Shown here piece after piece: positions 1 through 8,248 of a stretch of 64,000 nt of DNA (the stretch's first letter is position 1; each line of letters starts with the position of its first letter). The notes under the pieces were generated by a model. The model was not told the origin of the DNA, ran no database searches, and worked only from the letters and a program-made list of their open reading frames with translations. This DNA comes from PALSA-693 sp963780345. GTDB taxonomy: Bacteria > Actinomycetota > Acidimicrobiia > Acidimicrobiales > Palsa-688. Made by a program: the position numbers and the translations under genes. The stretch is from contig CAWABU010000005.1 of the NCBI GenBank assembly GCA_963780345.1, forward strand, positions 186,001 to 250,000, given 5' to 3'.

Positions 1-3
1 CGA

Positions 4-261
4 GTGGCGACGAAGCCGAAGCGGACGACACCTGTGCCAGAGGCCGCATCGAACGGCGCACGGGCCCTCACAGGCGCCGCAGAAGCGAACGACGCTCATC
101 CGCCCGAAGTGTCCAATGGCATTGGAAACTTCACGCCGGACCGGCTCGGCCCGCTCTACCACGCCTTGATGCAAGCGGGCGCCCGCCTGGTCGCGTGCGA
201 GGTCGCATTCGCCGAGGAGACGTACGTCATCACCAGAGCCACGAACGGAGCCCACCCATGA
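4..261 (+). CDS. Small hypothetical protein in phage-like region, possibly 5'-partial
   Basis: This 85-residue protein is not recognised. The first available start is GTG at position 4, but the frame stays open to the window edge, so the true start may lie outside. The N-terminal half is rich in Ala, Pro and Asn and looks disordered. The C-terminal half (from about residue 45) looks like a short folded segment. Its stop overlaps the ATG of the next frame (ATGA at 258-261), which suggests translational coupling in an operon. It lies at the left end of the phage-like stretch 1-3990. No function is assigned. Confidence 0.45.
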   Translation: MATKPKRTTPVPEAASNGARALTGAAEANDAHPPEVSNGIGNFTPDRLGPLYHALMQAGARLVACEVAFAEETYVITRATNGAHP

Positions 262-608
262 CCGTCGCCGATAACCCCACCCGTGAACTCCTCGACCGGA
301 GACAACAGGTCTGGGCCCGCCAGCCCTCGCTCCACTACGACCAGGTGACCGACTGGCCGCCGCCGAGCTGGCCGCCGAAGCCGAACCGAAGCTCTCCAGG
401 CCGCGAAGAACCGGGAGTTCAGCGCCAGTCTCAACTCGATGTGGTCGTGCCCGGTGTGCGGCCAGACGCCATGAACCAGGCCGCTTGCGACGATTGCCTT
501 CAGCATGAGGCCGACATTCGGGCTGACCGGGCCCGGGCGAAACCGCTCCCTGGCGGCGGCGACCGGCGGCCGGCGGTCGAAGCCTGGATGGACAGGGTCG
601 GGCGCTAA
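258..608 (+). pseudogene. Frameshifted small zinc-ribbon-like protein
   Basis: The ATG at 258 overlaps the preceding stop. The first ~28 codons read well (MTVADNPTRELLDRR). Good coding sequence then jumps frame: an Ala/Glu-rich stretch near 345-385 and a stretch ending in CPVCGQTP near 470 are in other frames, and CDDC reappears about ten codons later in the 258 frame. The two CxxC pairs would make a plausible zinc ribbon if the frames were joined. At least two indels within 350 bases mean either a decayed gene or a poorly sequenced stretch. Function unknown; a small phage-encoded protein is a guess from context. Confidence 0.4.
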
Positions 609-610
609 CC

Positions 611-943
611 GTGCCTGCCGGCCTGGTCCAGGCGCCCCGCTCGACCTTGTCGATAGAGGACGAGGAGACCATTCGGCGTTACCTGCACTGGTTCGACGAC
701 GACGACCGCTTCGAGCTGTGGCAGCGGGTCAGCATGTTGGAAGCCGCCGGCATCAGCGTTCCCGCCCTCCGGCAGGTCGTTGACGACACCCCGGGCGGAA
801 CCATCATGCGGCAGTGCATCGCCACGCTGGCATCCCGGCGGATCAGCGACGTCATCAACGCCAGCCAACACGACGCCGACGCCGGCATCGCCACCCGCAA
901 CGCGCCGCCCCGGCGAGATGGCTGCCGTGGCGGCGCAACCTGA
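611..943 (+). CDS. Hypothetical protein of phage-like region
   Basis: A GTG-started frame encodes 110 residues. Residues about 12-95 look like a real, mostly helical protein (WFDDDDRFELWQRV, then a segment ending near ASRRISDV). The last ~12 residues (PPRRDGCRGGAT) look like out-of-frame sequence. The next coding segment (from about 919) is in a neighbouring frame with no start codon of its own, so this gene may originally have run into it. No family recognised. It lies directly upstream of the prohead-protease-like relic, so a virion morphogenesis role is possible but unproven. Confidence 0.4.
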   Translation: MPAGLVQAPRSTLSIEDEETIRRYLHWFDDDDRFELWQRVSMLEAAGISVPALRQVVDDTPGGTIMRQCIATLASRRISDVINASQHDADAGIATRNAPPRRDGCRGGAT

Positions 944-1370
944 CCGCCCGCATCGGCAGCGCCGGCCAGTGGTGCGACCGGCGAACCCACTGGCTGTCGC
1001 TCCAGGACTTCGACCTCGACGAGCTCGCCGACGCGCCCATCGACCTGTACTGGCGGCACCTCACCGACAGGCCGCTCGGCCTGTCCCGGGCCGTGTGGGC
1101 CGAAGACGACGGCACCATCAGGGCCATGTTCGAACTCAACCCCACACCGATAGCCAAAGCAGCAGCCGACCTCATGACCGAACGGGCGGTCGGGTCAGTG
1201 TCGGAACCACCGCCGCCTACCACGAGTGGGCCGGCATCCTCGACCCCGACGAGTGGGCGCCGTCCGAGGGCCGCACCGACCTACTCGTCATGCGCTACCC
1301 GACCATCAGAGAAGTGTCGGTCACGCCGGCGCCGCTGTTCGACGACACCGGCGTCGAAGCCTGCTACTAA
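919..1370 (+). pseudogene. HK97-type prohead protease-like relic with a frameshift
   Basis: Two overlapping frames give one continuous protein of about 150 residues. The first frame runs through WRHLTDRPLG and AEDDGTIRAMFELNP to MTERAVG. The second takes over at 1186-1196 with VSVGTTAAYHEW and ends with IREVSVTPAPLFDD. The order of a His after a hydrophobic stretch, a Ser in a VSVG-like strand and a terminal 'EVSxTPAP' strand matches HK97-family capsid maturation proteases (catalytic His and Ser), which process the capsid during phage head assembly. There is no start codon in the first frame and one base is gained or lost near 1190, so the gene is broken as it stands. The family call rests on motif order only. 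Confidence 0.45.
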
Positions 1371-1445
1371 CCGAGGCTGGCCGCATGCGACGCCAACACG
1401 CCCGCTGACTGCAAGCAACGGCACGAGACAAGGAGCCACGACACC

Positions 1446-1591
1446 ATGCCGATCGACGCTCACGCCGTCCAGGTGACGCCGGGCTACCCGGCTGACGACA
1501 CCACCGACACGACCCGCTCGACAAGATCCTCGACGAATCCGCCGCCCGAGTCGCCGCCCTCGAAGCCGCCTCCCGACACCAACAGAAGTAG
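1446..1591 (+). pseudogene. Short frameshifted helical protein
   Basis: ATG at 1446 follows an AAGGAG ribosome site at about 1430. The first 22 residues (MPIDAHAVQVTPGY...) read in one frame. Near 1512-1520 good coding continues in another frame as DPLDKILDESAARVAALEA and ends at a TAG at 1589-1591. The second half is a short amphipathic, probably coiled-coil helix. The total would be about 48 residues. One frameshift separates the halves, as elsewhere in 1-3990. Function unknown. Confidence 0.35.
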
Positions 1592-1639
1592 CACCGAACG
1601 ATCGATCGTCGCTCTCACCCCGATGCGACACACGTGACG

Positions 1640-1686
1640 GGGGTGGCGCCCCTTGACGGCAGCCACCAACCCCACCCCGGTTTTTT
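1640..1686 (+). terminator. Possible rho-independent terminator
   Basis: GGGGTGG at 1640-1646 can pair with CCACCCC at 1672-1678, followed after two bases by six T residues (1681-1686). The 25-base loop is long, and a smaller CCCC/GGGG hairpin overlaps the T run, so the call is tentative. It would end the small phage-like gene group above. Confidence 0.3.
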
Positions 1687-1839
1687 GGGGGCGATGCCCC
1701 GCCACCCCGATCACACCGGTTTTGCTTCCCTTGGCGCCTGAGGAAACGGATTCGGGTCGATCGGGCCCGTTGACGGCGGTCCGCCCGGAGGCGGGCTGAT
1801 CGGGGCCGAGCACGACGGCGGGTTACCGCAGGGATCAAT

Positions 1840-2259
1840 ATGGCGTGCGGTGATGTCAGGTCTTCAGGAAAAACGGTGACTAGGCCGAGACGGCCCACGG
1901 AGCTGGCCGCCCGGCGCATGCTGGACGCCCTCACCAGGACCGACCGGCTCGACGAGATCTCCACCGTGGTGGGCGCCCTGTCCCTGGTGACCGCCCGGCA
2001 GGTGGACGAGGCCGGCGGTTCGGGGGCCAAGGAGTACGCCCTGGCCAAGTTGACGACCGCCCACCTGGGCGTGCTGCTGGCGTTGGCCCGTCTGGTCGAG
2101 CCCACCCCGGTCGGCGCCTATGACGTGTTCAACGAGCTCATGGCCGACATGACCGAGTCCGGGCACGCCGAGGCCGCCCGGGTCGCGCTCTACCGCCGGC
2201 ACGGTCACAATCCGCCGTGGGCCGACTCCATCGACGACTTCATCCAGGCGACCGGGTGA
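1840..2259 (+). CDS. Hypothetical helical protein, phage-associated
   Basis: An intact 139-residue frame with good codon bias, the best-preserved gene in 1-3990. It starts at ATG 1840; a GTG at 1876 (VTRPRRPTELAARR) is an alternative. The sequence is alpha-helical: a helix around RRMLDALTRTDRLDEI, a hydrophobic helix around HLGVLLALARLVEP, and an acidic C-terminus ending DSIDDFIQATG. The helical pattern loosely resembles small terminase subunits of actinophages, but this is weak and the gene order does not particularly support it. The extreme G-rich tract begins about 70 bases after its stop. Confidence 0.55.
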   Translation: MACGDVRSSGKTVTRPRRPTELAARRMLDALTRTDRLDEISTVVGALSLVTARQVDEAGGSGAKEYALAKLTTAHLGVLLALARLVEPTPVGAYDVFNELMADMTESGHAEAARVALYRRHGHNPPWADSIDDFIQATG

Positions 2260-2329
2260 ACCCGCTAGCGCGGCCGCCGCCCGCGTGTGAGGAGGCTCGA
2301 TCTCCCCGGTGGCGGTCCGCCAGCCCGGT

Positions 2330-2654
2330 CGGCGGCCGCCCGACCGGGCGGCGCCGGGGGGGGCGGCGCGCGGCGGCCGGCGAGGGGCGGGGCGGGGCCG
2401 CGCCGGAGGGCGCGCGGCGCGGCGCGCCGCGCCGCGCGCGGGGGGCGACGGCGAGGGGCGGGCGGCCGCGGGGAGGGCGACGCGCGGGGGGCGAGCGGCC
2501 GGGACGGGCGGCGCGGGGGGGCGCGCCCCGCGCGACCGAGGCGCCCGCGGCGGGAGGGACGGCCGGGGGGCCGAGGGGGCGGCCGCGCGGGGCCGCCGCG
2601 GGCGGCGGCGGGCCGCCCCGGCCGCACCCGGCGGCCGGGGGCCGCGCGAGGCCG
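2330..2654. other. 325-base tract with no T on the plus strand, about 95% G+C
   Basis: From 2330 to 2654 there is not one T on the plus strand and only about 16 A; the rest is G and C with G in clear excess (runs of up to eight G). No convincing gene is present: all six frames are open only because stop codons need A and T. The flanking sequence returns abruptly to normal composition. This is either an assembly or base-calling artefact or a very unusual low-complexity insertion between the phage-like genes and the integrase. Confidence 0.8.
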
Positions 2655-2849
2655 TGAGGCGCCGGGCGAGGGCCGGCCAGGCGGGGCACCCGAGGAGGGC
2701 GAACCCGACCGGAACAGGGACAGGCGGGGCGAGGACGGCGACGCACCCCCGTGGGGGTGGCCGGGCCCGGGGGCGCGCCGCCCGGCGACCGCCGAGACGC
2801 CCCGGACCGACCGGCCGGCCCGGGGGACCGCGACACGCACGACGAACGC

Positions 2850-3927
2850 TCATCGAGCGCCGCCGAGCACGTTCTCCATGGCCGTCGCGCGCTGCGCTGC
2901 AGCTCCGCGCGGACCTTGGCGTACACGTCGGCGGTGATGGCGAGGCCGGCGTGACCGAGGGTGGCTGACTGACGACCTCGAGCGGACGCCGTTATTGAGC
3001 ATCAGCGTGGCCGCGGTGTGCCGCGCGGCGTGGAAGCGGCGACGGCCGACCCCGGCCCGCTCGGTGAGCTGGTGCCACCAGCGGAGGTGCTGCGCCGGGG
3101 CATCGGAGCGCCGACCGTCGGCGGTGAACACCAGGCCCGGATCGATCCAGACGGGAGCGGCCTACCTGCTCCTGCCGCTGGGCGGCTGCGATGCCGGCGC
3201 AGGGCGGCGACCGCCATGGGAGGGAGGGCGATGGTGCGGACCCCGGCGGCCGTCTTGGCTTTGACGACCCGGGCGGTCCGGCGATCGAGGTCGATGTCGG
3301 CCCAGCGCAGCCGCAGCGCCTCGCCCTGGCGCACCCCGGTGGTCAGACACGAGCACCGCCAGAGCCTCCAGGCGGTCACCGGCGGCGCGTCGAGCACCTG
3401 GTGTCGCCTCTCGGCGTCGAGGGCGTCGTCGAGGCGATAGCCGGCCGTGGAGGGCGCTTTGACGAGGGCGCGGCGTTGCGCGGCACCTTGCCCCACCGGA
3501 CGGCCTGGCTCAGAGCCTGCACGAGCGCGGTGCGGTAGTCGGCCCGGGTGCGAGGCCGCCACCCTCGGGCTCGAGGGCCCGCATGCCCCGCTGGACGTCC
3601 TCGGGGGCGAGCGGGCGAGCGGGACGCCCCGACGTGAGGGGCAGGCCGTTAGCAAGCCGCACGCGGTAGTCGACGAGGGTCTGGGCGCTGACGCTGCCGG
3701 GCAGGACCTCGTCGAGCCAGAAGGCGCACCATCGGCGGGTGCCCGCAGGCGTGACGACCCGCCGGCGTCGACGGTGCCCTGGACGGCTCGCAGCTTCCCA
3801 GCATCTGCGGTCGACTCGACCGCACGACCTTGCGGCCGCGCCCGTCAGACCCGGTCACCGGACCGCCCGCACCACAGTCCGGGGTCTTGTCGTGGTACAC
3901 GGACCCTCGCCGGCCCTCGTCTGGCAT
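2850..3927 (-). pseudogene. int: Tyrosine recombinase (phage integrase), broken by several frameshifts
   Basis: The minus strand encodes a recognisable integrase in pieces. The N-terminus starts at ATG 3927 (MPDEGRRGSVYHDKT, an arm-binding beta-strand type start). The catalytic domain shows TTGVRQGEALRLRWADID (first Arg), KTAAGVRTIALP (Lys region), FHAARHTAATLML (HxxR box), LGHAGLAITADVYAKV (His box and Tyr nucleophile) and a tail ending MENVLGGAR. All catalytic motifs survive, but the pieces lie in different frames: at least one shift in the N-terminal half and about three near 2900-3010. Such enzymes integrate and excise phages and mobile elements at att sites. As written it cannot be translated; the preserved motifs fit recent decay or sequencing indels. 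Confidence 0.75.
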
Positions 3928-4016
3928 GTCAGCCCTTTCTGGTGTAGCACGGTGTAGCAAGCCGTCCTGCAGGGTAACACAGTCCTAAACCTTATGAAGG
4001 TCGTAGGGATCCAGTC
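3928..4016. other. Probable junction between mobile element and chromosome
   Basis: This stretch separates the integrase start (3927) from the last recognisable permease codons (about 4016). It contains a tandem GGTGTAGCA / GGTGTAGCA (about 3941-3959) and no tRNA. The permease frame runs through the family-typical INTLI and then ends after eight unrelated residues (KTGSLRPS). Integrases usually sit next to their attachment site, so one att half-site probably lies here. The other end is outside the window, so no core duplication can be shown. Confidence 0.4.
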
Positions 4017-6172
4017 TTGATCAGGGTGTTGATCACCGCAATGGCCGTGAAGGCAAAGATCATGGCCACGAACAGCGGGCCCAGCCAGTGGTTCAGCTCC
4101 CGGTCGGCGTCGGCGGCGGTGGAGATCGACGACCGGTCGCTGACCTGCAGCCCGGGATACCGGTCGCTCATCGCCTGCAGCCGGGTGGCGACCACGCCGG
4201 GCTGGGCGGCCTGGACCAGGATGGTTCCGAGGAGGGGGCGGGTCTGGTGGCCGGCGGCCAGCTCCGGGGCCAGCAGGGCATCGCCGAAGCCCAGGTCGCG
4301 TCGGTAGATGGCTACCACGGTGGCGTGGGCCCGGGTTCCGTCGCCGAGCATCACCACCACCCGGTCGCCCACCTGGGCGTGGGCGGCGCGGGCCCGCTGC
4401 TGTCCCAGGGCGATGGCGTTACCGTGCAGGGCGGCGAGGGATCCGGCGCTCAGGCCGACGTCGAGCCCGCCGCCCGACCTTCCCTCCCCCCCTTCATCGA
4501 GGATCAGGGCCGGGATGAGGTCGTCGGATTCACCCAGACTCGGGCCGAGGGTCGTGGGGGTGAGAGCCAGAGCGGTGCGCACCCCGGGCGTGGCTCGCAC
4601 CTCGGCCAGCGCCGCCGCGGGCAACCCCGGGCCGCGGCTGGTAAGGGCCAGGTCGGCGTGGAGCGCCGCGCCCCGTTGCTGGGCGACCACGTGATCGATG
4701 GTGGTGGTGGAGAACAGCAGGGTGCAGCAGATGGCCACACTGAGCACGATGGGAGTGGTGGCCGATGAAAAGCGCCGGCTCGCGGTGCGCAGGTGGGCGG
4801 CGGCCAGGAAACCCCCCACGGGCGAGACCGTCGCCATCGGCCATCGGACCAGTTCAGCCGCGCCCCGGGCGACCATGGGGCCGAAGAACCCCGCCGCCAG
4901 CACCAAACAGATGGCCGACAATTCCGACGTGGCCGCCGCCGTTTTCGGGGTGTCGGTGAGAGCCGAGACCAGGAACAGGGGTGTGGCGGCTGCGAGGGCC
5001 AGTAAGCCTCCGACGATCCGTCCCGGGCCGAGGAACCGGGGCTCGACGGCGGCGTCGCCGAGGACCAGCGTGGGCGACACCCGGGCGGCGCGCCGGCCGG
5101 CCGACAGGACGCCCAGCAAGGCGACCACGACGCCGCCCACCACCGCGGCGGCGGCGGGCAGCCAGCCATGACTGACCGGAGAGTTCGGCGGGGCGATGCC
5201 ATGGCGCAGCAGGGCGTGGCTCAGGGCCCGTCCGACCAGAATGCCCGGCCAGAGGCCGGCCGCCGAGCCCACGAGGCCCACGACGGCGGCTTCCCAGGCG
5301 ATCATCCGTCGCACCTGGCCGGGCGTAGCGGCCACCGCCCGCAGCAAGGCGATCTCCCGTTCGCGCTGCTGGATGGAGAGACCCATGGTGCTGGCCACCA
5401 CGAACATGGCGATGAACATGGCCAGACCCCCGAAGGCGGCCGTGACCGGGATCAAGGTGGAACGCGTCCGCTGCAATTCCGGATATTCGGCCCGCCCCCT
5501 GGCAGCCCCGGTGAACACCGGCGCACCGGCTGCCACCCCACGCAGATGGGACCCATCGAATCCAGGACCGGCCAGCACGCCGATGGCGTCGACCCGCCCG
5601 GGGTGGCCGGCCAGACGGGTCGCTTCGGCGTCGGTCAAGAAGACGGCGGTTTGCTGCCCTACCGGATGGCGGGGCCGGGCCACGCCGACCACCGTGACGG
5701 TACGGGCTGGTTGGGTGGAGGCCATTCGCAACGGGGTGCCGATGGGGGCGGGAAACCCCACGACGGCCTCGTCGGGTGCCGCGGGGGCGCGGCCGGCGCT
5801 CAGCAGATATGGGGTCAGCGCCGCGCTGCTCCACCCGTGGGCCGTGGCGGGCCGGTCCCCGAGCAGGACGGGCACGGAGAGGTCGCCAACGGCTTCTCGC
5901 ACACCGGGGACGGCCCGGAGCCGATCGATGAGACCAGAGCTGACCCGGGCCCGCTCGCCGAGGACGACATCATGGTCGGCGCCGGCCGTCTGCTGACCGG
6001 CCACCACCGCCGCGGTGGCGGCGTAGCGTTCAACGGGCGGGTTGGCTCGCAGGATCGACTCCAGTTGCATCCCCCAGGCCACGGTGAGCACGGACGAAGC
6101 GGTCAGGGCGACGAGGGCGCCGATGAAGGTGGCGAGCCGGCCGCGGGCCGTAATGACAGCGAGGCGCAGCAT
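3992..6172 (-). CDS. FtsX-like ABC transporter permease, C-terminally truncated
   Basis: The 726-residue inner-membrane permease belongs to the FtsX/MacB-type family, which moves lipoproteins, lipids or peptides or signals across the envelope. A first membrane helix lies near residues 10-33, followed by an extracytoplasmic domain, an FtsX core near 245-370 (with the QQREREIALLRAVAATPGQV loop), two further helices near 385-440 and a second extracytoplasmic domain. The last helix (FVAMIFAFTAIAVINTLI) is followed by only eight residues, whereas family members normally continue with a cytoplasmic loop and two more helices. The cut coincides with the edge of the integrase element, so the gene is probably disrupted. 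Its ATPase lies three bases upstream. Confidence 0.85.
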   Translation of the reverse strand: MLRLAVITARGRLATFIGALVALTASSVLTVAWGMQLESILRANPPVERYAATAAVVAGQQTAGADHDVVLGERARVSSGLIDRLRAVPGVREAVGDLSVPVLLGDRPATAHGWSSAALTPYLLSAGRAPAAPDEAVVGFPAPIGTPLRMASTQPARTVTVVGVARPRHPVGQQTAVFLTDAEATRLAGHPGRVDAIGVLAGPGFDGSHLRGVAAGAPVFTGAARGRAEYPELQRTRSTLIPVTAAFGGLAMFIAMFVVASTMGLSIQQREREIALLRAVAATPGQVRRMIAWEAAVVGLVGSAAGLWPGILVGRALSHALLRHGIAPPNSPVSHGWLPAAAAVVGGVVVALLGVLSAGRRAARVSPTLVLGDAAVEPRFLGPGRIVGGLLALAAATPLFLVSALTDTPKTAAATSELSAICLVLAAGFFGPMVARGAAELVRWPMATVSPVGGFLAAAHLRTASRRFSSATTPIVLSVAICCTLLFSTTTIDHVVAQQRGAALHADLALTSRGPGLPAAALAEVRATPGVRTALALTPTTLGPSLGESDDLIPALILDEGGEGRSGGGLDVGLSAGSLAALHGNAIALGQQRARAAHAQVGDRVVVMLGDGTRAHATVVAIYRRDLGFGDALLAPELAAGHQTRPLLGTILVQAAQPGVVATRLQAMSDRYPGLQVSDRSSISTAADADRELNHWLGPLFVAMIFAFTAIAVINTLIKTGSLRPS

Positions 6173-6175
6173 CGC

Positions 6176-6952
6176 TCAGGCCCCCAGGCGAGCCAGCTGC
6201 TCGGCGACCCGGTCGGCGCTCGGAGCTTCGAGCATCCCCGCCAACCGACCGTCAGCGAGCAGCGTGACGCGGTCGGCGTGGGCGGCTGCCACCGGATCGT
6301 GGGTGACCATGACGACGGTCCGGCCATCGGCGTCGACAACCTGACGTAACAGGGCGAGCACGGCCAGGCCCGTGCGGGTGTCCAGGGCTCCGGTCGGCTC
6401 ATCAGCGAATACCACGTCCGGGCGGGTGACAAGGGCCCGGGCGATGGCCACTCTTTGCTGCTGACCGCCCGAGAGTTGGGAGGGCCGGTGGCCGAGTCGG
6501 TCCTGGAGGCCGACCCGGGTGGCCGCCTGGCGCACCGCGGCGCGGCGGGCTCGCTGACCGTCGAGGCGCAACGGCAGGGCGATGTTTTGGGCGACGGTGA
6601 GGGAGGGCAGGAGGTTGAAGGCCTGGAACACGAATCCGATCCGGGCTCGCCGCAGCATGGTCAACCGCCGCTCGCTGAGCTGGCCCAGGTCGGTCTCGCC
6701 GAGGGTGACCGTGCCGGCGGTGGGCCGATCGAGACCCGCGGCCACGTTGAGGAACGTGCTCTTGCCCGAGCCCGAAGGACCCATGATCGCGGTGAAAGAT
6801 CCGGCCGCCAAAGCCACGTTGATCCCGTTGAGGGCGACGACCGAGTGTTCGCCGTGTCCGTAGACTTTGCCCACGTCCCGAAGGGCCACCGCCGGAGCGA
6901 AGGCGGCCCGCTGGCCCCGTGCCCTGCCATCTTTGATCGCTTGGTCGGTCAT
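6176..6952 (-). CDS. ABC transporter ATP-binding protein (MacB/LolD type)
   Basis: This cytoplasmic ATPase energises the adjacent FtsX-like permease. Walker A is GPSGSGKST, the Q-loop region VFQAFNLLPSLTV, the signature LSGGQQQR, Walker B DVVFADEPTGALD and the switch His VTHDP, giving a complete nucleotide-binding domain of about 258 residues. ATG 6952 (MTDQAIKDG) is preferred; a longer form from 6988 adds 12 residues. It is cotranscribed with the permease. The divergent kinase/regulator pair beginning at 7085 probably controls this transporter, as in many bacterial envelope-stress or antimicrobial peptide systems. Confidence 0.93.
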   Translation of the reverse strand: MTDQAIKDGRARGQRAAFAPAVALRDVGKVYGHGEHSVVALNGINVALAAGSFTAIMGPSGSGKSTFLNVAAGLDRPTAGTVTLGETDLGQLSERRLTMLRRARIGFVFQAFNLLPSLTVAQNIALPLRLDGQRARRAAVRQAATRVGLQDRLGHRPSQLSGGQQQRVAIARALVTRPDVVFADEPTGALDTRTGLAVLALLRQVVDADGRTVVMVTHDPVAAAHADRVTLLADGRLAGMLEAPSADRVAEQLARLGA

Positions 6953-7013
6953 GCCCCGAACGTAAGTTCGCATGACCCGACCCGTCATCGTCGGAAGGCC
7001 GCATTGCGATTCC

Positions 7014-7035
7014 GACTCGGCGATGATTTCGAGTC
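7014..7035. promoter_or_regulatory. Inverted repeat between divergent ABC transporter and kinase genes
   Basis: GACTCG (7014-7019) and CGAGTC (7030-7035) form a perfect 6-bp inverted repeat with a 10-base spacer. The octamer TCCGACTC also occurs twice (7011-7018 and 7034-7041). The site lies in the 132-base divergent intergenic region upstream of both the ATPase and the kinase, a sensible place for an operator of the NarL-type regulator at 8245. Confidence 0.35.
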
Positions 7036-7084
7036 CGACTCAGGTAGGAGGCGACCAGCGAACGGTCCGAGTACGTTTCCCATC

Positions 7085-8248
7085 ATGGGCCGGATCACCG
7101 ACCTCGGGCGCAAGTACTGGTTAGAAGTGCCCATCGCCCTGCTGGCCATCGAAGGCATGGTCGAAGTGGGGTTCAGGCGCGGCGCCCCGGACGCACCGGG
7201 CAGCGTGCTCTGGTTTGCGCTGCCGGCGGTGGCCGTCATGGTGTCCCCGTTGTTCGCCCGCCGTCGCTTTCCGTTTGCCGCCCTGATCGGCTATTGGCTG
7301 CTGGCCGTCGCGGTTACGTTCTTCGACGGGCGGCTGATTCCGTTCCTGACCAGCGTGTTCGTCCTCGGCATGGTGGTCGCCTTCCTGCTCGGCTACCTGC
7401 CCGACGCCCGCCAGGCCCGGGTTGGGCTGGCCGTGGTCGTGGTCGGCGCGGCCATCGTCACCTTCAACGTCCCCGGGCGCCCGGCCAGCCAGCTGCTGTT
7501 CACCCCGATCTTGTTCGGCATCTGCTGGCTCGGCGGCGTGGTCGCCAGGGAACGCACCACCCAGGCCCAGGCGGCCGAGGTCCGGGCCAGCCATGCCGAG
7601 CAAGAGCGCGATACCGCCACACGCGTCGCCGTCGCCGAGGAACGCGCCCGCATCGCCCGCGAGCTGCACGACATCGTCGCCCACGCCGTCAGCGTCATGG
7701 TGCTCCAGGCGGGCGCGGTCCGCCACAAGCTCCCCGACGGCATGACAGAGTCCCGCGACGCCCTGAAAGGAGTGGAGCAGGCCGGCCGCGGCGCGCTGGC
7801 CGAAATGCGCCACCTGCTCGACGCCATGCGTGAAGCGGGAGAGCCGGCGGAGCTCGGTCCGCAGCCCGGTCTCGACCGCCTCGATGCATTGGTCCGGGAT
7901 GTCGGCCGAGCCGGACTTCCCGTACACGTCCATGTCCAGGGCATCCCCGTGCCACTGCCCGCCGGCATTGACATCTCCGCCTACCGCATCGTTCAGGAAG
8001 GCCTCACCAACGCCCTCAAGCACTCGCATGCGACCCAGGCCGACGTCACCCTTCATTACGCGGCGGACCAGCTCGAGATCCAGGTGTGCGACAACGGGCG
8101 CGGCGCGGTCCCCGGGGACGGCCAGGGTCACGGGCTCATCGGCCTCCGCGAGCGCGTCAAGGTCTACGACGGCGAGATGCTGACCTGCACGTCGAATGAC
8201 GGCTTCACCCTGCGCGCCCAGCTGCCGATGGCGGACTATCCGTCATGA
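7085..8248 (+). CDS. NarL-family sensor histidine kinase
   Basis: A 387-residue membrane kinase. The N-terminal ~155 residues hold about five hydrophobic segments (for example VLWFALPAVAVMV, FLTSVFVLGMVVAFLLGY) and no sizeable extracellular sensor loop, so it senses within the membrane. A dimerisation/phosphoacceptor helix of the HisKA_3 type follows (RIARELHDIVAHAVSVMV, phospho-His in ELHD), then an HATPase domain (IVQEGLTNALKHS, CDNGRGAV, GHGLIGLRERV). ATG 7085 is chosen because the membrane domain begins there; the frame is open further upstream. The stop overlaps the regulator's ATG by four bases, so the two are translationally coupled. Probable target: the divergent ABC transporter. Confidence 0.92.
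   Translation: MGRITDLGRKYWLEVPIALLAIEGMVEVGFRRGAPDAPGSVLWFALPAVAVMVSPLFARRRFPFAALIGYWLLAVAVTFFDGRLIPFLTSVFVLGMVVAFLLGYLPDARQARVGLAVVVVGAAIVTFNVPGRPASQLLFTPILFGICWLGGVVARERTTQAQAAEVRASHAEQERDTATRVAVAEERARIARELHDIVAHAVSVMVLQAGAVRHKLPDGMTESRDALKGVEQAGRGALAEMRHLLDAMREAGEPAELGPQPGLDRLDALVRDVGRAGLPVHVHVQGIPVPLPAGIDISAYRIVQEGLTNALKHSHATQADVTLHYAADQLEIQVCDNGRGAVPGDGQGHGLIGLRERVKVYDGEMLTCTSNDGFTLRAQLPMADYPS

Noticed and set aside
1864..2853. Long minus-strand open frame of 329 codons across the T-free tract
   Set aside because: Open only because the tract almost lacks A and T; the translation is Arg/Pro/Ala low complexity.
3928..3991. A tRNA gene as the integration target
   Set aside because: No cloverleaf or T-loop (GGTTCRA) sequence is visible between the integrase and the permease.
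5168..6349. Plus-strand open frame of 393 codons over the ABC permease
   Set aside because: Antisense shadow of the permease; no recognisable motifs and atypical composition.
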